DNA from: Limnospira fusiformis SAG 85.79
GTDB taxonomy: Bacteria > Cyanobacteriota > Cyanobacteriia > Cyanobacteriales > Microcoleaceae
Assembly: GCF_012516315.1 (NCBI RefSeq)
Contig: NZ_CP051185.1
Coordinates: 3,911,363 to 3,975,362 of the forward strand
DNA length: 64,000 bases
Direction of reading: 5' to 3'
Below, piece after piece: positions 10,015 to 19,774 of this stretch (within the stretch, counting starts at the first letter, position 1; every line of letters begins with the position of its first letter). A model generated the notes under the pieces. It worked only from the letters and a program-made list of their open reading frames with translations, was not told the origin of the DNA and searched no databases. The position numbers were made by a program, and so were the translations under genes.

Positions 10015-11124
10015 TTAACCAAACAAAGAAAGCTGTTTTTGTGGTGGTTCATAACCCAAATGTTGCCAAGCCTTAGCGGTGGCGATTCTACCGCGATGAG
10101 TCCGCTGTATAAAGCCAATTTGCATAAGATAGGGTTCCTGGACTTCCTCCAAGGTTTGGGCATCTTCGCCGCTGGCTGCTGCTAGGGTTTCCAAGCCGAC
10201 GGGTCCCCCATTGAAATTTTCGATAATGATGCGGAGTAAATGCTGATCCGTCCAATCCAAACCGAGGGGATCTACATTAAATAATTCTAAGGCGATCGCG
10301 GCAATTTCTCCGGTAATATCCCCGGATGCTTTGACTTCCAAATAATCCCGTACCCGTCTTAATAAACGATTAGCAATTCGGGGAGTTCCTCGGGAACGTC
10401 GGGCAATTTCTAAGGCACCTTCGGGAGTAATGGGAGTTTTTAATAGTTTAGCGGTACGGTTGACAATTTGGGCGAGTTCATCAACTTCATAAAAACGCAA
10501 ACGTTGAATTAACCCAAAGCGATCGCGCAGGGGAGAAGTCAAAGCACCGATTCTGGTAGTTGCGCCGACAATAGTAAACTTATTTAAGGGAATGCTGCGC
10601 GTCCTCGCACTACGTCCCTGACCAATAGTGATATCTAAACGAGAGTCTTCCATAGCAGGATAAAGGATTTCTTCGGCCATTTTAGAGAGGCGGTGAATCT
10701 CATCAATAAACAAAATCTCTCCGGGTTTTTGATTAACCAAAAGTCCGGCAATATCCCTCGGTTTTTCCAGGGAAGGCGCAGTAGTAATTTGGCATTTGAC
10801 GCCCATTTCTGTTGCCAAAATTAGCGCCATGGTAGTTTTACCGAGTCCGGGAGGTCCATAAAGTAACAAATGGTCGAGGGGTTCCCGGCGAGACTTAGCA
10901 GCGGCGATCGCAATTTCCAATACCTGTTTGAGATCCCGTTGACCAATATAGTCGGCTAGTTGTTGGGGTCTAATTTTTTCTTCGGGTTTGGGATTGTTTT
11001 TTTCCTCAGAGGTGGGTGATGGTATCAGTAGGGACTCCTCCGCTGGTGGCTTCACCTGATAGGTAGATGAAGGTTCGCGGGCTGGCTTATGTGGGCGGGA
11101 ATTGTGAGAAGATATAATTGCCAT
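10015..11124 (-). CDS. ruvB: Holliday junction branch migration ATPase RuvB
   Basis: RuvB is the hexameric AAA+ motor of the RuvABC resolvasome. The 369-residue protein has a roughly 45-residue Pro/Ser-rich N-terminal extension, common in cyanobacterial RuvB. Walker A is G90-PPGLGKTT, Walker B is LFIDEIHRL, and sensor regions include [18 protein letters not shown]. The C-terminal winged helix contains [11 protein letters not shown]. It is convergent with the preceding small gene (27-bp gap) and divergent from the 11165 gene (40 bp). Confidence 0.97.
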   Translation of the reverse strand: MAIISSHNSRPHKPAREPSSTYQVKPPAEESLLIPSPTSEEKNNPKPEEKIRPQQLADYIGQRDLKQVLEIAIAAAKSRREPLDHLLLYGPPGLGKTTMALILATEMGVKCQITTAPSLEKPRDIAGLLVNQKPGEILFIDEIHRLSKMAEEILYPAMEDSRLDITIGQGRSARTRSIPLNKFTIVGATTRIGALTSPLRDRFGLIQRLRFYEVDELAQIVNRTAKLLKTPITPEGALEIARRSRGTPRIANRLLRRVRDYLEVKASGDITGEIAAIALELFNVDPLGLDWTDQHLLRIIIENFNGGPVGLETLAAASGEDAQTLEEVQEPYLMQIGFIQRTHRGRIATAKAWQHLGYEPPQKQLSLFG

Positions 11125-11164
11125 AACTTATGCAATACCCCAAAACATTTCAATTAGTTCGATC

Positions 11165-11698
11165 ATGATCTATTCTGTCTCAATCCCGGAAAATATTACC
11201 TTTGAAGATGCGATCGCCATTACCCAATCTCTGATTGATCAATCCCAAGCGGGAAGTATCTCGGACTCAGACTTGGCGGCGGCTATATCCAAACTGGTTC
11301 ATTCGGAAAATGGGGCGAGGGGATTTTTTGTGACCTACCTCACGGATACTCGCCCTATTCCTGAACAAATGACACCAGAGATCCAAAAAGCGTTAGAATC
11401 TTCTCCTGAGATAGTCTCGGAGTTATTGGTGAAAAATTTGGCGATGTCCGCCGCCATGGTAGTCTATCATCATCGCCACCAAAATGAGGATATGGCTGCC
11501 AGTTCGGACTTAGTGCGATCGCGCTGTATTGAGTTAATTCAAGGCCTCAATTTACCACCAGTCAAATCTTTACTACAGCAGCTTCTGGAAACTTCCCAAA
11601 CGGGAGAGGGACCCTATCAAGACTTTTTGGAGAGATGGGGATATGATACCCAACAACGAGAAGCGATCGCCACTTCTGTACATTTAGCGATCGCATAA
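11165..11698 (+). CDS. conserved hypothetical protein
   Basis: This is a 177-residue soluble protein, largely helical, with no recognised catalytic motif. It is divergent from ruvB, with starts 40 bp apart, so the two may share a regulatory region. A stretch of VVYHHRHQNEDM could coordinate metal, but this is speculative. HIP1 sites in frame near the C-terminus (AIATSVHLAIA) are typical of native genes here. Confidence 0.6.
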   Translation: MIYSVSIPENITFEDAIAITQSLIDQSQAGSISDSDLAAAISKLVHSENGARGFFVTYLTDTRPIPEQMTPEIQKALESSPEIVSELLVKNLAMSAAMVVYHHRHQNEDMAASSDLVRSRCIELIQGLNLPPVKSLLQQLLETSQTGEGPYQDFLERWGYDTQQREAIATSVHLAIA

Positions 11699-11700
11699 TT

Positions 11701-11793
11701 TGTAGGTGGGGTGAAATCACGACTAGAAACCCGGTTTCTTTGAGAAACCGGGTTTCTTCACCCCCCCCAATACCTGAATTTGTTGGGTGTCTA
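11701..11793. repeat. solo copy of the palindromic repeat at the 3' end of the ROK gene
   Basis: AGAAACCCGGTTTCT and its exact inverse (11725-11757, 3-nt spacer) form a perfect 15-bp inverted repeat. It is followed by the C-run and by the tgttgggtgt module, which breaks off exactly where the ROK-gene stop (11791-11793) begins. This is the same element that is tandemly amplified at 18700-21984. Confidence 0.85.
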
Positions 11794-12795
11794 CGAGTTC
11801 GCGGTTACACTCGCATATTGAGCCGCACCGTAAGCAGCACTATCTGGGAGCGTATCAATAGACCATTCCACCCTGGTCTGGGTGAGATGGGGGAAACTAT
11901 GGTCAATTTCCTGACGAACCCAGGCGATCGCATTTTGTTTGAATCGTTGATATGCTCCCTCCGATGCCGTTTTTTCCTTTTCTTGCGCTCCCCCAGAAAT
12001 CACAATCAGGTCACAGCCTATGGTATTGACCACATTACGAGCCGCTATACCGAGGCTGGTAAAATACTCTTGCCAAATAGCCACAACATCCGACAGAGGC
12101 TCATCCATTTGACCCAAGCGACGCAGGTTTTTCGCCACCTCCATGGGATCTCCTTGTAACGCTTCCGGTACATTCCCCTTAGCCTGTCGGTGTTTAACCA
12201 TATTTCTCAGACCCAATAAAGAGGCTCTGGTTTCTGCACATCCCCTCGCACCACATCCGCACAGGTCCGCATTTTCCGAGCTATCAATACAAATATGACC
12301 GAATTCTGCCGAAACTGCCGGAGCCGACCAGATTTTCCCGTTGACAATCAAAGCGCCGCCTAATCCTGTTCCGGTAATAAACTGAGCCATGACAGAAGAA
12401 GCCTGATTTTGAGCCTCGCGGATGCTGTATTCCCGGTAAGCGCCCGCGTCTCCATCATTGAGGAGGAGAGCGGGTAACTGGAGAGTCTCGGAGAGTTTTT
12501 GGGCAATATTCACCCCTTGCCAAGAGCGATCAATATTGGTAGGATAAACACACATTCCCGAGGCATCAATGGGAGCCGGACAACAAGCACCGATCGCCTT
12601 TAAATCCTGGAATTGTAGATCATTGGCTGCGAGTAGCTCATGGGTGGCGGTTTGAATCACATTTACGGTAGCGTCGGGACCCTCAGAGGCGCTGCTGGGA
12701 CGATCTAACCTTTCTCCGATGACCCCTTTTTCTGGCTCAAATAATCCCAGTTTAACGGTACTAGCACCAATGTCAATCCCCAAGTAAATGCTCAT
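11791..12795 (-). CDS. ROK-family sugar kinase (glucokinase-like)
   Basis: This 334-residue ROK kinase should phosphorylate a hexose, most likely glucose, using ATP. It has the N-terminal phosphate motif GIDIGASTVKLG, a central LNDGDAGAYRE region, TGTGLGGALIVNG and the zinc motif CGCGARGCAE. Substrate choice between glucose and another sugar or N-acetyl amino sugar cannot be settled from sequence. It stands alone, and its stop abuts a repeat element. Confidence 0.88.
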   Translation of the reverse strand: MSIYLGIDIGASTVKLGLFEPEKGVIGERLDRPSSASEGPDATVNVIQTATHELLAANDLQFQDLKAIGACCPAPIDASGMCVYPTNIDRSWQGVNIAQKLSETLQLPALLLNDGDAGAYREYSIREAQNQASSVMAQFITGTGLGGALIVNGKIWSAPAVSAEFGHICIDSSENADLCGCGARGCAETRASLLGLRNMVKHRQAKGNVPEALQGDPMEVAKNLRRLGQMDEPLSDVVAIWQEYFTSLGIAARNVVNTIGCDLIVISGGAQEKEKTASEGAYQRFKQNAIAWVRQEIDHSFPHLTQTRVEWSIDTLPDSAAYGAAQYASVTANS

Positions 12796-12835
12796 AATTC
12801 TTTCCTAACATCCAACTCCTTCGGATTATAAACTT

Positions 12836-12920
12836 TGTGGGTTGGCTGGTGCTTCCCTTTACCCAACCTACGACTAGAAACCCGGTTTCTCAAAGAAACC
12901 GGGTTTCTTCACCCCCCCAC
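12836..12920. repeat. solo copy of the palindromic repeat between the ROK gene and the CHAT locus
   Basis: This contains a degenerate tgggttggctggtg...acccaacctacgac module and a perfect inverted repeat (12876-12908) with spacer CAA instead of TTG. It lies immediately after the 3' end of the 12934-14283 gene. Confidence 0.8.
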
Positions 12921-12933
12921 GGAGAAACCCCGT

Positions 12934-14283
12934 TCACTTATCCTTTGGTCGTCCCTTTTTAATCCATCTCTCTGCCACCGACCACATACCCCATGAAAAC
13001 AATATGCTCCCAAAAAATGCTATAATAAACGGATGCGGCCAAAGCCAAAAGCGATCGCGACTAGGCAACCGCCAAGGTTGGGTGATTAACCCGGAAGTTG
13101 AAGCGACGATCGCACCCGCCGCAATTCCCACACCCACGGCTTGGATATGGTCTTGTAAGTCCTGGTTAGCGTCTTGTTGTTGTTTGTAGTAGGCTGCTTC
13201 CGCTTGTTGACGTTGGCGATCGCTTTTCGCTTGTTCCAGTTCAGTCGTCGCGCGAATGCTGTTAATCAAATCGCTAAATAGCACTTGACCCGGTTCGAGA
13301 TAGTCGATATAGGTTTTGATTTGCTGGAGACGCAGGGGAGCCTTTGTTGTGGCAAAATCTGACCAGTAGGAAAGGCGATCGTCTGATTTTTCAGCCAGGA
13401 TATGGGACAGAGACCTCTGGAAGTTTTGCAAATTCGCCTCAGTTGTGGTATAATGTGCTTTGAGGTCGCGCAATTTACAGTTATAGTCCAGTAGCTTTTG
13501 GGGAATGCTTTGTAACAGTGCATCCAGCCTTTCTAGGCGTTCCTCCGGTGTCTCCAACCGGAAAACCTGGTTAAACTCCTTTACCTTGCCTTCCAGCTCA
13601 CTGTAGAGGTGTCTAGCGCCTTGATAACCCTCTTTCGCCAGTCCCGCCACCACCACAATTTTCTGATAATTCCAGAATAAATTCCGCAGATTACGGTAAT
13701 TATCTTGGGCGCGTTTTAAGTCTACCGCACCCGGTTTAGCCAGGGAAATTAAAATCGTCACCGACTCAGCCGCGAAGATAAACAACGGGCAATTAAACAG
13801 CCTATCTTCCGTCATATATGCAGCCTGTGGACACAAGTTTTTTGCCCACTCTTTGGCGCTGCTCAATTCCAGTTGATTTAAATCCTCACTTTCACCACTC
13901 AACCATAGCACCTTGCCCAGATTTGCCCTCACATCGATTAACGCTTGGGGTTGAAATATCGCGACATTTTCTGGGGAAAAATCAGCCTTTTCATCCGCGA
14001 AATACAGGGTTAAATCCGCCGAATAGGTGTCGTTCATCTTAAACGTGCTGATGCTTCCCCCTAGGGAGATATCCGCGATTTGAATCCCTGCAAAATCGAT
14101 GTTATGTTCTGGGTTTGCGTCCGTCGGTTCCGTGAACTTTTTGAGTTCCGGAAAGTCGAGTTTTGCCGCAAATCCTCGCAAATCATCCCACAAAAAACCC
14201 GCATCGGGGCTGTGGGTATCCGGTGCATCATCTAAGGATTGGCACAGGTGGAAAGCAAAGAGACTAAGACTGAGGTTTTTCAC
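12934..14283 (-). CDS. coiled-coil protein with C-terminal membrane hairpin, partner of the CHAT protease
   Basis: This 449-residue protein overlaps the end of the upstream TPR-CHAT gene by 20 bp, so the two are very probably translationally coupled. Residues 1-150 look globular (FHLCQSLDDAPDTHSPDAG). A long helical, Gln/Glu-rich stretch runs from about 215 to 375 (coiled-coil-like: EQAKSDRQRQQAEAAYYKQQ). Two hydrophobic segments follow, near residues 380-397 (GVGIAAGAIVASTSGLI) and 415-436 (IIAFFGSILFSWGMW). I do not recognise a named family. By context it may be a membrane-anchored partner, substrate or effector of the CHAT protein; that is inference only. Confidence 0.75.
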   Translation of the reverse strand: MKNLSLSLFAFHLCQSLDDAPDTHSPDAGFLWDDLRGFAAKLDFPELKKFTEPTDANPEHNIDFAGIQIADISLGGSISTFKMNDTYSADLTLYFADEKADFSPENVAIFQPQALIDVRANLGKVLWLSGESEDLNQLELSSAKEWAKNLCPQAAYMTEDRLFNCPLFIFAAESVTILISLAKPGAVDLKRAQDNYRNLRNLFWNYQKIVVVAGLAKEGYQGARHLYSELEGKVKEFNQVFRLETPEERLERLDALLQSIPQKLLDYNCKLRDLKAHYTTTEANLQNFQRSLSHILAEKSDDRLSYWSDFATTKAPLRLQQIKTYIDYLEPGQVLFSDLINSIRATTELEQAKSDRQRQQAEAAYYKQQQDANQDLQDHIQAVGVGIAAGAIVASTSGLITQPWRLPSRDRFWLWPHPFIIAFFGSILFSWGMWSVAERWIKKGRPKDK

Positions 14284-17200
14284 GGTTTGGGTCTGGAGAA
14301 GGTTCGGAATTGCCTAGGTTAGTGGGGTTTTTAACCGCTTGTTCAATTTGGTCAGCTAAAGAGTTATCCTTTCCAGTGGGTTTAGTTTTAAAAACGCCCT
14401 TTTCACCACTGAGGCTTAAACTGCGTTTACGGGGGGCGAGTTTAGCCGTGTATTGTTCGTATAAGTTCTGATGCTGTTGCAGCCACCCTTCAATAGCGGC
14501 GGCATTTTTTTCCTCATCATCACCCAGTTGCTGCCGTAATTCCAGTAAACTTTCCCCGTGTTTAGCAATCCAATTATCGGGATTTTCTTCCAGGAGGGCG
14601 GTAAACACGGCGATTTTTTTGGCATCACTAGCCATAACTTGTTCTCCTTCTCCAACGATACAGAATGCAGCCCAGTGGTAGGGGGATTGATAGGGGCGAT
14701 GATTGACCCCCTCCTCTTTATTCTGCCCCATCTGTGCAAAAATGGGTTGTAAGATTTTGCGCCACTCGTCAGAAAATAGGGGGCATTCTTGCCGCCATTG
14801 TTCAAAGCCGCTGACGGTGGTTTCTCGCAGCCACTTTTGAGCCTTTTGCAGGGATTGGGCGAGTTGACCCGGTTGTTGTTGCAGCAATTCGTAGGTTCTA
14901 ATCAGCAGCAGGGCGGTAGAAACCTGATTGACCGACCAGAGGCTAACCAGGACGCTAGGGCTACCCGCCAGGATAAAGCCACTGGAGAGGCTGATATATT
15001 CGTCGGTTCGGTCAACGGCGACCTGTCCCGTTTCGCAGGCGGAGAGGGTGACCAGGCTGCAATTGCTCAGGTTCAGCTTGGCGATGATGTTTTCTAAGGT
15101 GAGGACTCCATCCGCCAGGAGTAAGCCGGAGTCCAGGGGGGAGTTAGGGTTAAAGGCAGCGTGACAGGAGAAGTACAGGTGATGGGTTTGGCGGAGGAGT
15201 TCCTGGCGTTGGTTGTCCAGGAGTTTGGCGGTAGTGGCTTTTTCTGTCTCCAGGATGTCCGGGTTGGGGAAGAGGGTGCGGATGGTTTCGACTTCTACAT
15301 CAGCCCAACCCAGGTCTTCGGTGGGGTTTTGGATAGCAAAGAGGCGCTTAAAGTTAAAGCGGGGGCGGTTTTGGGCTTGTTGCAGCAGTTGGCAGTTGGG
15401 GGCATAGGTGACACCTTTGGGGAAGAGGTCTTGGAGGAATTTGCCCTCACTGCCCTCACCCCCAGCCCCTCTCCCAACTTGGTAGAGGGGAGAAGAGGGG
15501 AAATTAGCACCCTTCTCCCCATCTAGGAGAAGAGGGTTGGGGAATGAGGGAAGATGAACGGGTAAGGCATGGAGGGGGAACAGGTGCAGGAAGCGGTGGG
15601 GGATAAGGATTAGTTTTTGGCAGTTGGGGAAGTTTTGTCGCAGGTTTTGCAGGATTTCATCCAGATGCAGGATTTGGGCGAGTTCTTCCAGGCGTTGGGC
15701 TATGGTTTCGCGCCATTGGTCTTTGTTGGTGTAGTAATCTCGACGATAGGCATTTGTCCAGTCGATGAGTTGCTGTAGGTCTTCCTCGGAAGATGTCCAG
15801 AGGTTGAGACTTTGGGCGGTGAGGGTGAAGGTGAGGAATTTATCGGGCAAAATGTACCATTCCAAAATGGCCGTTTCTTCATCCAGTAACTCTTGCATCG
15901 CCTCAAAATGCAGGGGTTTGTAGGGTTCGAGTTGCTGCTTTTGTTGCCGCAGTTGGTTGAGGTGGGTCGTGTCCGGGTTGTCCTCCTCTTGCAGGCGGCG
16001 TTCTTCTTGGTAAATGGCGAGTTTGAGGGATTGCAACTGTTGGCGGATGTTTTCGGGAATCACGCCCCCCGGATAAGCGTCACGGGTAGCGATGAGTTCC
16101 ACCAAGTTCCGGGCTTTACTGCGGTCTGCGTATTCAATGGCATCCTGGTATCTGCCCAATTCTAGGCACACTTCCACCATGCCGCGATAAACTTTGTTCC
16201 ATTGTTCATTAAAGTTGCGTTTATAGCCCTCACTATCGGCTCCAATTTCACCCCGGAGATATTCCACCTGGTCTAGGGCTTCCTGGAAGCTACGGTAGGC
16301 ATTTTCTAGGGCTTGTTGTGTCTGGGTGGGATTGTTCCCAGCTAGGCGAGATTTCGCTTGGTAGGCAAAACCAAAGTTATTCAGGGTTGTTGCTAAGTCG
16401 CGGGCTAACCCCAACCGGCGCATAATCCCGGCGGCTTCATCGTAGGCAGTCATTGCCCTTTCCAGATTGGCGGTGGGGTCGATGCCCATATTAGCTTGGG
16501 TGAGGCGGGCAGAACCGAGGTTATTCAGGGTAGAGGAGAGGTCTTTGTCTAACCCCAACCGGCGCATAATCCCTGCCGCTTCATCTATGGCAGTAATTGC
16601 CCTTTCCAGATTCGCCGTGGGGTCGATGCCCATATTAGCTTGGGTGCTGCGGGCAGCTCCGAGGTTAGTCAGGGTAGAGGAGAGGTCTTTGTCTAACCCC
16701 AACCGGCGCCGAATCCCGGCGGCTTCATCGTAGGCAGTCATTGCCCTTTCCAGATTCGCCGTGGGGTCGATGCCCATCTCCGCTTGGGTGCGGCGGGCAA
16801 CTCCGAGGTTATTCAGGGTAGAGGAGAGGTCTTTGTCTAACCCCAACCGGCGCATAATCCCGGCCGCTTCATCGTAGGCAGTAATTGCCCTTTCCAGATT
16901 CGCCGTGGGGTCGATGCCCATCTCCGCTTGGGTGCGGCGGGCAACTCCGAGGTTAGTCAGGGTAGAGGAGAGGTCTTTGTCTAACCCCAACCGGCGCCGA
17001 ATCCCTGCCGCTTCATCTATGGCAGTAATTGCCCTTTCCAGATTCGCCGTGGGGTCGATGCCCATATTAGCTTGGGTGCGGCGGGCAATTCCGAGGTTAG
17101 TCAGGGTTCCGGAGAGGTCTTTGTCTAACCCCAACCGGCGCATAATCCCTGCCGCTTCATCGTAGGCAGTAATTGCCCTTTCCAGATTCGCCGTGGGGTC

Positions 17201-18244
17201 GATGCCCATCTCAGCTTGGGTGAGGCGGGCAACTCCGAGGTTATTCAGGGTATCGGAGAGGTCTTTGTCTAACCCCAACCGGCGCAGAATCCCGGCGGCT
17301 TCATCTATGGCAGTAATTGCCCTTTCCAGATTGGCGGTGGGGTCGATGCCCATATTAGCTTGGGTGCGGCGGGCATTTCCGAGGTTATTCAGGGTTGCGG
17401 AGAGGTCTTTGTCTAACCCCAACCGGCGCCGAATCCCTGCCGCTTCATCGTAGGCAGTCATTGCCCTTTCCAGATTCGCCGTGGGGTCGATGCCCATCTC
17501 AGCTTGGGTGCGGCGGGCATTTCCGAGGTTAGTCAGGGTAGAGGAAAGGTCTTTGTCTAACCCCAACTCCTGCCGAATCCCGGAGGCTTCATCGTAGGCA
17601 GTAATTGCCCTTTCCAGATTGGCGGTGGGGTCGATGCCCATCTCGGCTTGGGTGCTGCGGGCAACTCCGAGGTTAGTCAGGATTCCCGCCCGTCCTTCGG
17701 GGGTATAGACTCCCAGTTCCAGCACCACCCCATAGCCGCGAATGGCAATCTCTTGCACTTCTGCATATCTGCCATGGGGAAAATCGCTGATACTGATGCA
17801 GGTATTTTCGACTAAGCCTGCTACTCCTTCGGCTTGGTCGGGGTACTGCGCGAGAAGTCCCGGCATTGACTGGGCAATAACATCCCCCAAGGCGGGAACA
17901 ATCAACTCCATATTTTGCCGCATCACCTGATGTACGGCGACTGTATCGCCCTGTATTTCTGCTTGCAGCAGTTGTCCCCAAAATTGCTGTAACGCCGCTT
18001 GCTGATTTCCACCAGTCCCCCGCTGCGCCAAAAACGCCCCCACCTGTTGCGCCACATTCCGCAGAAACCCCGCCTCGTCCTCTTGTCCCGCTTCCTGCAA
18101 CTGTGCCGCCACCTGCTCACACACCTGCACAAACCCCTCATCCACCAACTCCAGATGACGGTTGAGGATATCATTTGCCTCACTGGGACAGGTGAGGAGT
18201 TCTTGAATTAGGGAGAGATAGGCTTGCACTCGTTGTTCATCCAT
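14264..18244 (-). CDS. TPR-repeat protein with C-terminal CHAT (caspase-like) peptidase domain
   Basis: This 1326-residue protein has a roughly 190-residue helical N-terminal region, then nine nearly identical 48-residue TPR-like units (about residues 192-623; consensus LGxARRTQAEMGIDPTANLE then RAITAYDEAAGI...) and a degenerate tenth. A bridging region leads to a CHAT domain with the catalytic dyad His in YFSCHAAF (about H1028) and Cys in TLSACETGQ (about C1070). A further C-terminal domain of roughly 120 residues follows YHWAAFCIVGEGEQ. Between the bridging region and the CHAT core, at 15452-15545, lies a Gly/Pro-rich segment that matches dispersed intergenic repeats and looks like an in-frame insertion. 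TPR arrays usually sense a partner that triggers CHAT cleavage. The downstream membrane gene overlaps by 20 bp. Confidence 0.93.
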   Translation of the reverse strand: MDEQRVQAYLSLIQELLTCPSEANDILNRHLELVDEGFVQVCEQVAAQLQEAGQEDEAGFLRNVAQQVGAFLAQRGTGGNQQAALQQFWGQLLQAEIQGDTVAVHQVMRQNMELIVPALGDVIAQSMPGLLAQYPDQAEGVAGLVENTCISISDFPHGRYAEVQEIAIRGYGVVLELGVYTPEGRAGILTNLGVARSTQAEMGIDPTANLERAITAYDEASGIRQELGLDKDLSSTLTNLGNARRTQAEMGIDPTANLERAMTAYDEAAGIRRRLGLDKDLSATLNNLGNARRTQANMGIDPTANLERAITAIDEAAGILRRLGLDKDLSDTLNNLGVARLTQAEMGIDPTANLERAITAYDEAAGIMRRLGLDKDLSGTLTNLGIARRTQANMGIDPTANLERAITAIDEAAGIRRRLGLDKDLSSTLTNLGVARRTQAEMGIDPTANLERAITAYDEAAGIMRRLGLDKDLSSTLNNLGVARRTQAEMGIDPTANLERAMTAYDEAAGIRRRLGLDKDLSSTLTNLGAARSTQANMGIDPTANLERAITAIDEAAGIMRRLGLDKDLSSTLNNLGSARLTQANMGIDPTANLERAMTAYDEAAGIMRRLGLARDLATTLNNFGFAYQAKSRLAGNNPTQTQQALENAYRSFQEALDQVEYLRGEIGADSEGYKRNFNEQWNKVYRGMVEVCLELGRYQDAIEYADRSKARNLVELIATRDAYPGGVIPENIRQQLQSLKLAIYQEERRLQEEDNPDTTHLNQLRQQKQQLEPYKPLHFEAMQELLDEETAILEWYILPDKFLTFTLTAQSLNLWTSSEEDLQQLIDWTNAYRRDYYTNKDQWRETIAQRLEELAQILHLDEILQNLRQNFPNCQKLILIPHRFLHLFPLHALPVHLPSFPNPLLLDGEKGANFPSSPLYQVGRGAGGEGSEGKFLQDLFPKGVTYAPNCQLLQQAQNRPRFNFKRLFAIQNPTEDLGWADVEVETIRTLFPNPDILETEKATTAKLLDNQRQELLRQTHHLYFSCHAAFNPNSPLDSGLLLADGVLTLENIIAKLNLSNCSLVTLSACETGQVAVDRTDEYISLSSGFILAGSPSVLVSLWSVNQVSTALLLIRTYELLQQQPGQLAQSLQKAQKWLRETTVSGFEQWRQECPLFSDEWRKILQPIFAQMGQNKEEGVNHRPYQSPYHWAAFCIVGEGEQVMASDAKKIAVFTALLEENPDNWIAKHGESLLELRQQLGDDEEKNAAAIEGWLQQHQNLYEQYTAKLAPRKRSLSLSGEKGVFKTKPTGKDNSLADQIEQAVKNPTNLGNSEPSPDPNREKPQS
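15452..15545. repeat. repeat-derived in-frame insertion inside the CHAT protein gene
   Basis: The plus strand carries two imperfect inverted motifs (cccctctcccaacttggtagagggg and cttctccccatctaggagaag). They encode a GRGAGGEG-rich linker absent from the usual CHAT core. A similar ccctctcc...ggagagg hairpin appears at 63136-63156 between genes. The length keeps the reading frame open, so the protein probably tolerates it as a surface loop. Confidence 0.6.
16376..17671 (-). repeat. nine 144-bp tandem repeats encoding TPR units
   Basis: The 13-mer ggtcgatgcccat recurs every 144 bp. Adjacent units differ at only a few positions, including synonymous ones, which points to recent duplication or gene conversion. 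The number of units is likely to vary between strains. Confidence 0.9.
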
Positions 18245-18360
18245 AGCCGCGCACCGGGAGAAGTCACCCCCATTTTACCCCCTGACCAACCCTGAGAAAC
18301 CGGGTTGATTTCTTAAATCTTTGTGAAGGAATCGCTATCCTGCCAGAAACTGGGTTTTTT

Positions 18361-18713
18361 TTGCCCCGACCTGCTGCGATTTTAGGGATTTTACCTGCAC
18401 AATTGGGCTACATTTCGGTTAAAATAGATGGCATCCCACCCATGGAATTACCCCCTGATGGCACTGACGGGAATCACCCCAGAGGGAAGGGCAACTATTC
18501 CCCCATAAATTATGGAATGGCTGCCATGAAAACCAGGCGATCGCATTATTAATATCGCCATTTCCCCCCTCTGGCAAAGTCTATTTATAACCCGCCCCCA
18601 AAGCGGCTAAAATTGATGTCGTCACCGGCTCGGGCTGCCTCTCTTACCCAGACAGAAAACCGGTTTATTTAGCATCAATGAAAGAAGCGATCGCTCAAGG
18701 TGCGATCGTCTAA
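18361..18713 (+). pseudogene. possible degraded coding remnant before the repeat array
   Basis: The 456 bp from 18245 hold no intact gene. A protein-like frame (GIPPMELPPDGTDGNHPRGK, then NYGMAAMK) ends at 18552. After a shift near 18530 another frame reads AIALLISPFPPSGKVYL, a stop, then KIDVVTGSGCLSYPDRKPVY and MKEAIAQGAIV, ending in a TAA that belongs to the first repeat unit. I cannot name the family. The frameshift, stop and abrupt join to the array suggest a decayed gene. Confidence 0.3.
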
Positions 18714-19713
18714 TTTGTATACCCGGATTTGTTGGGTGTCGCTTCGCTTTACCCAACCTACGACTAGGTTTCTTTACCCCCCCAGGGAGAAACCGAACTT
18801 GAGAAACGGGGAGCGATCGCCTAATTTGTATACCCGGATTTGTTGGGTGTCGCTTCGCTTTACCCAACCTACGACTAGAAACCCGGTTTCTTTGAGAAAC
18901 CGGGTTTCTTTACCCCCCAGGGAGAAACCGACCTTGACAAACGGGGAGCGATCGCCTAATTTGTATACCCGGATTTGTTGGGTGTCGCTTCGCTTTACCC
19001 AACCTACGACTAGGTTTCTTTACCCCCCCAGGGAGAAACCGACCTTGACAAACGGGGAGCGATCGCCTAATTTGTATACCCGGATTTGTTGGGTGTCGCT
19101 TCGCTTTACCCAACCTACGACTAGGTTTCTTTACCCCCCTAGGGAGAAACCGACCTTGAGAAACGGGGAGCGATCGCCTAATTTGTATACCCGGATTTGT
19201 TGGGTGTCGCTTCGCTTTACCCAACCTACGACTAGGTTTCTTTACCCCCCCAGGGAGAAACCGACCTTGAGAAACGGGGAGCGATCGCCTAATTTGTATA
19301 CCCGGATTTGTTGGGTGTCGCTTCGCTTTACCCAACCTACGACCTTGAGAAATGGGGAGCGATCGCCTAATTTGTATACCCGAATTTGTTGGGTGTCGCT
19401 TCGCTTTACCCAACCTACGACTAGAAACCCGGTTTCTTTGAGAAACCGGGTTTCTTTACCCCCCAGGGAGAAACCGACCTTGACAAACGGGGAGCGATCG
19501 CCTAATTTGTATACCCGGATTTGTTGGGTGTCGCTTCGCTTTACCCAACCTACGACTAGGTTTCTTTACCCCCCCAGGGAGAAACCGACCTTGACAAACG
19601 GGGAGCGATCGCCTAATTTGTATACCCGGATTTGTTGGGTGTCGCTTCGCTTTACCCAACCTACGACTAGAAACCCGGTTTCTCAAAGAAACCGGGTTTC
19701 TTTACCCCCCAAT
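18700..19713. repeat. composite palindromic repeat array 1 (9 units)
   Basis: Units start (GAGCGATCGC or variant) at 18700, 18811, 18946, 19057, 19168, 19279, 19357, 19492 and 19603. Each contains a HIP1 core, an ATTTGTATACCC spacer, an inverted module (TTGGGTGTCGCTTCGC with CTTTACCCAA), then a gaaacc module that is either short (111-bp period) or carries the full 33-bp inverted repeat (135-bp period), or is missing (78 bp). All spacings in this array are multiples of three, which keeps long frames open on both strands. Bases between units are nearly identical. Confidence 0.95.
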
Positions 19714-19774
19714 ATTCCCCTGTATTGAGTTATCCTAAAATAGAGACTGAACCTTAAAAAGCCAGAAGTCGGCA

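Noticed and set aside
11740-12159. A 139-residue plus-strand frame over the ROK gene
   Set aside because: It is the antisense shadow of a strongly conserved ROK kinase and begins inside the repeat.
18700-19728. A 342-residue open frame (plus strand) and several open frames on the minus strand across the repeat array
   Set aside because: They arise because the unit lengths are multiples of three. The translations are only the repeat read aloud, with no start context and no family resemblance.
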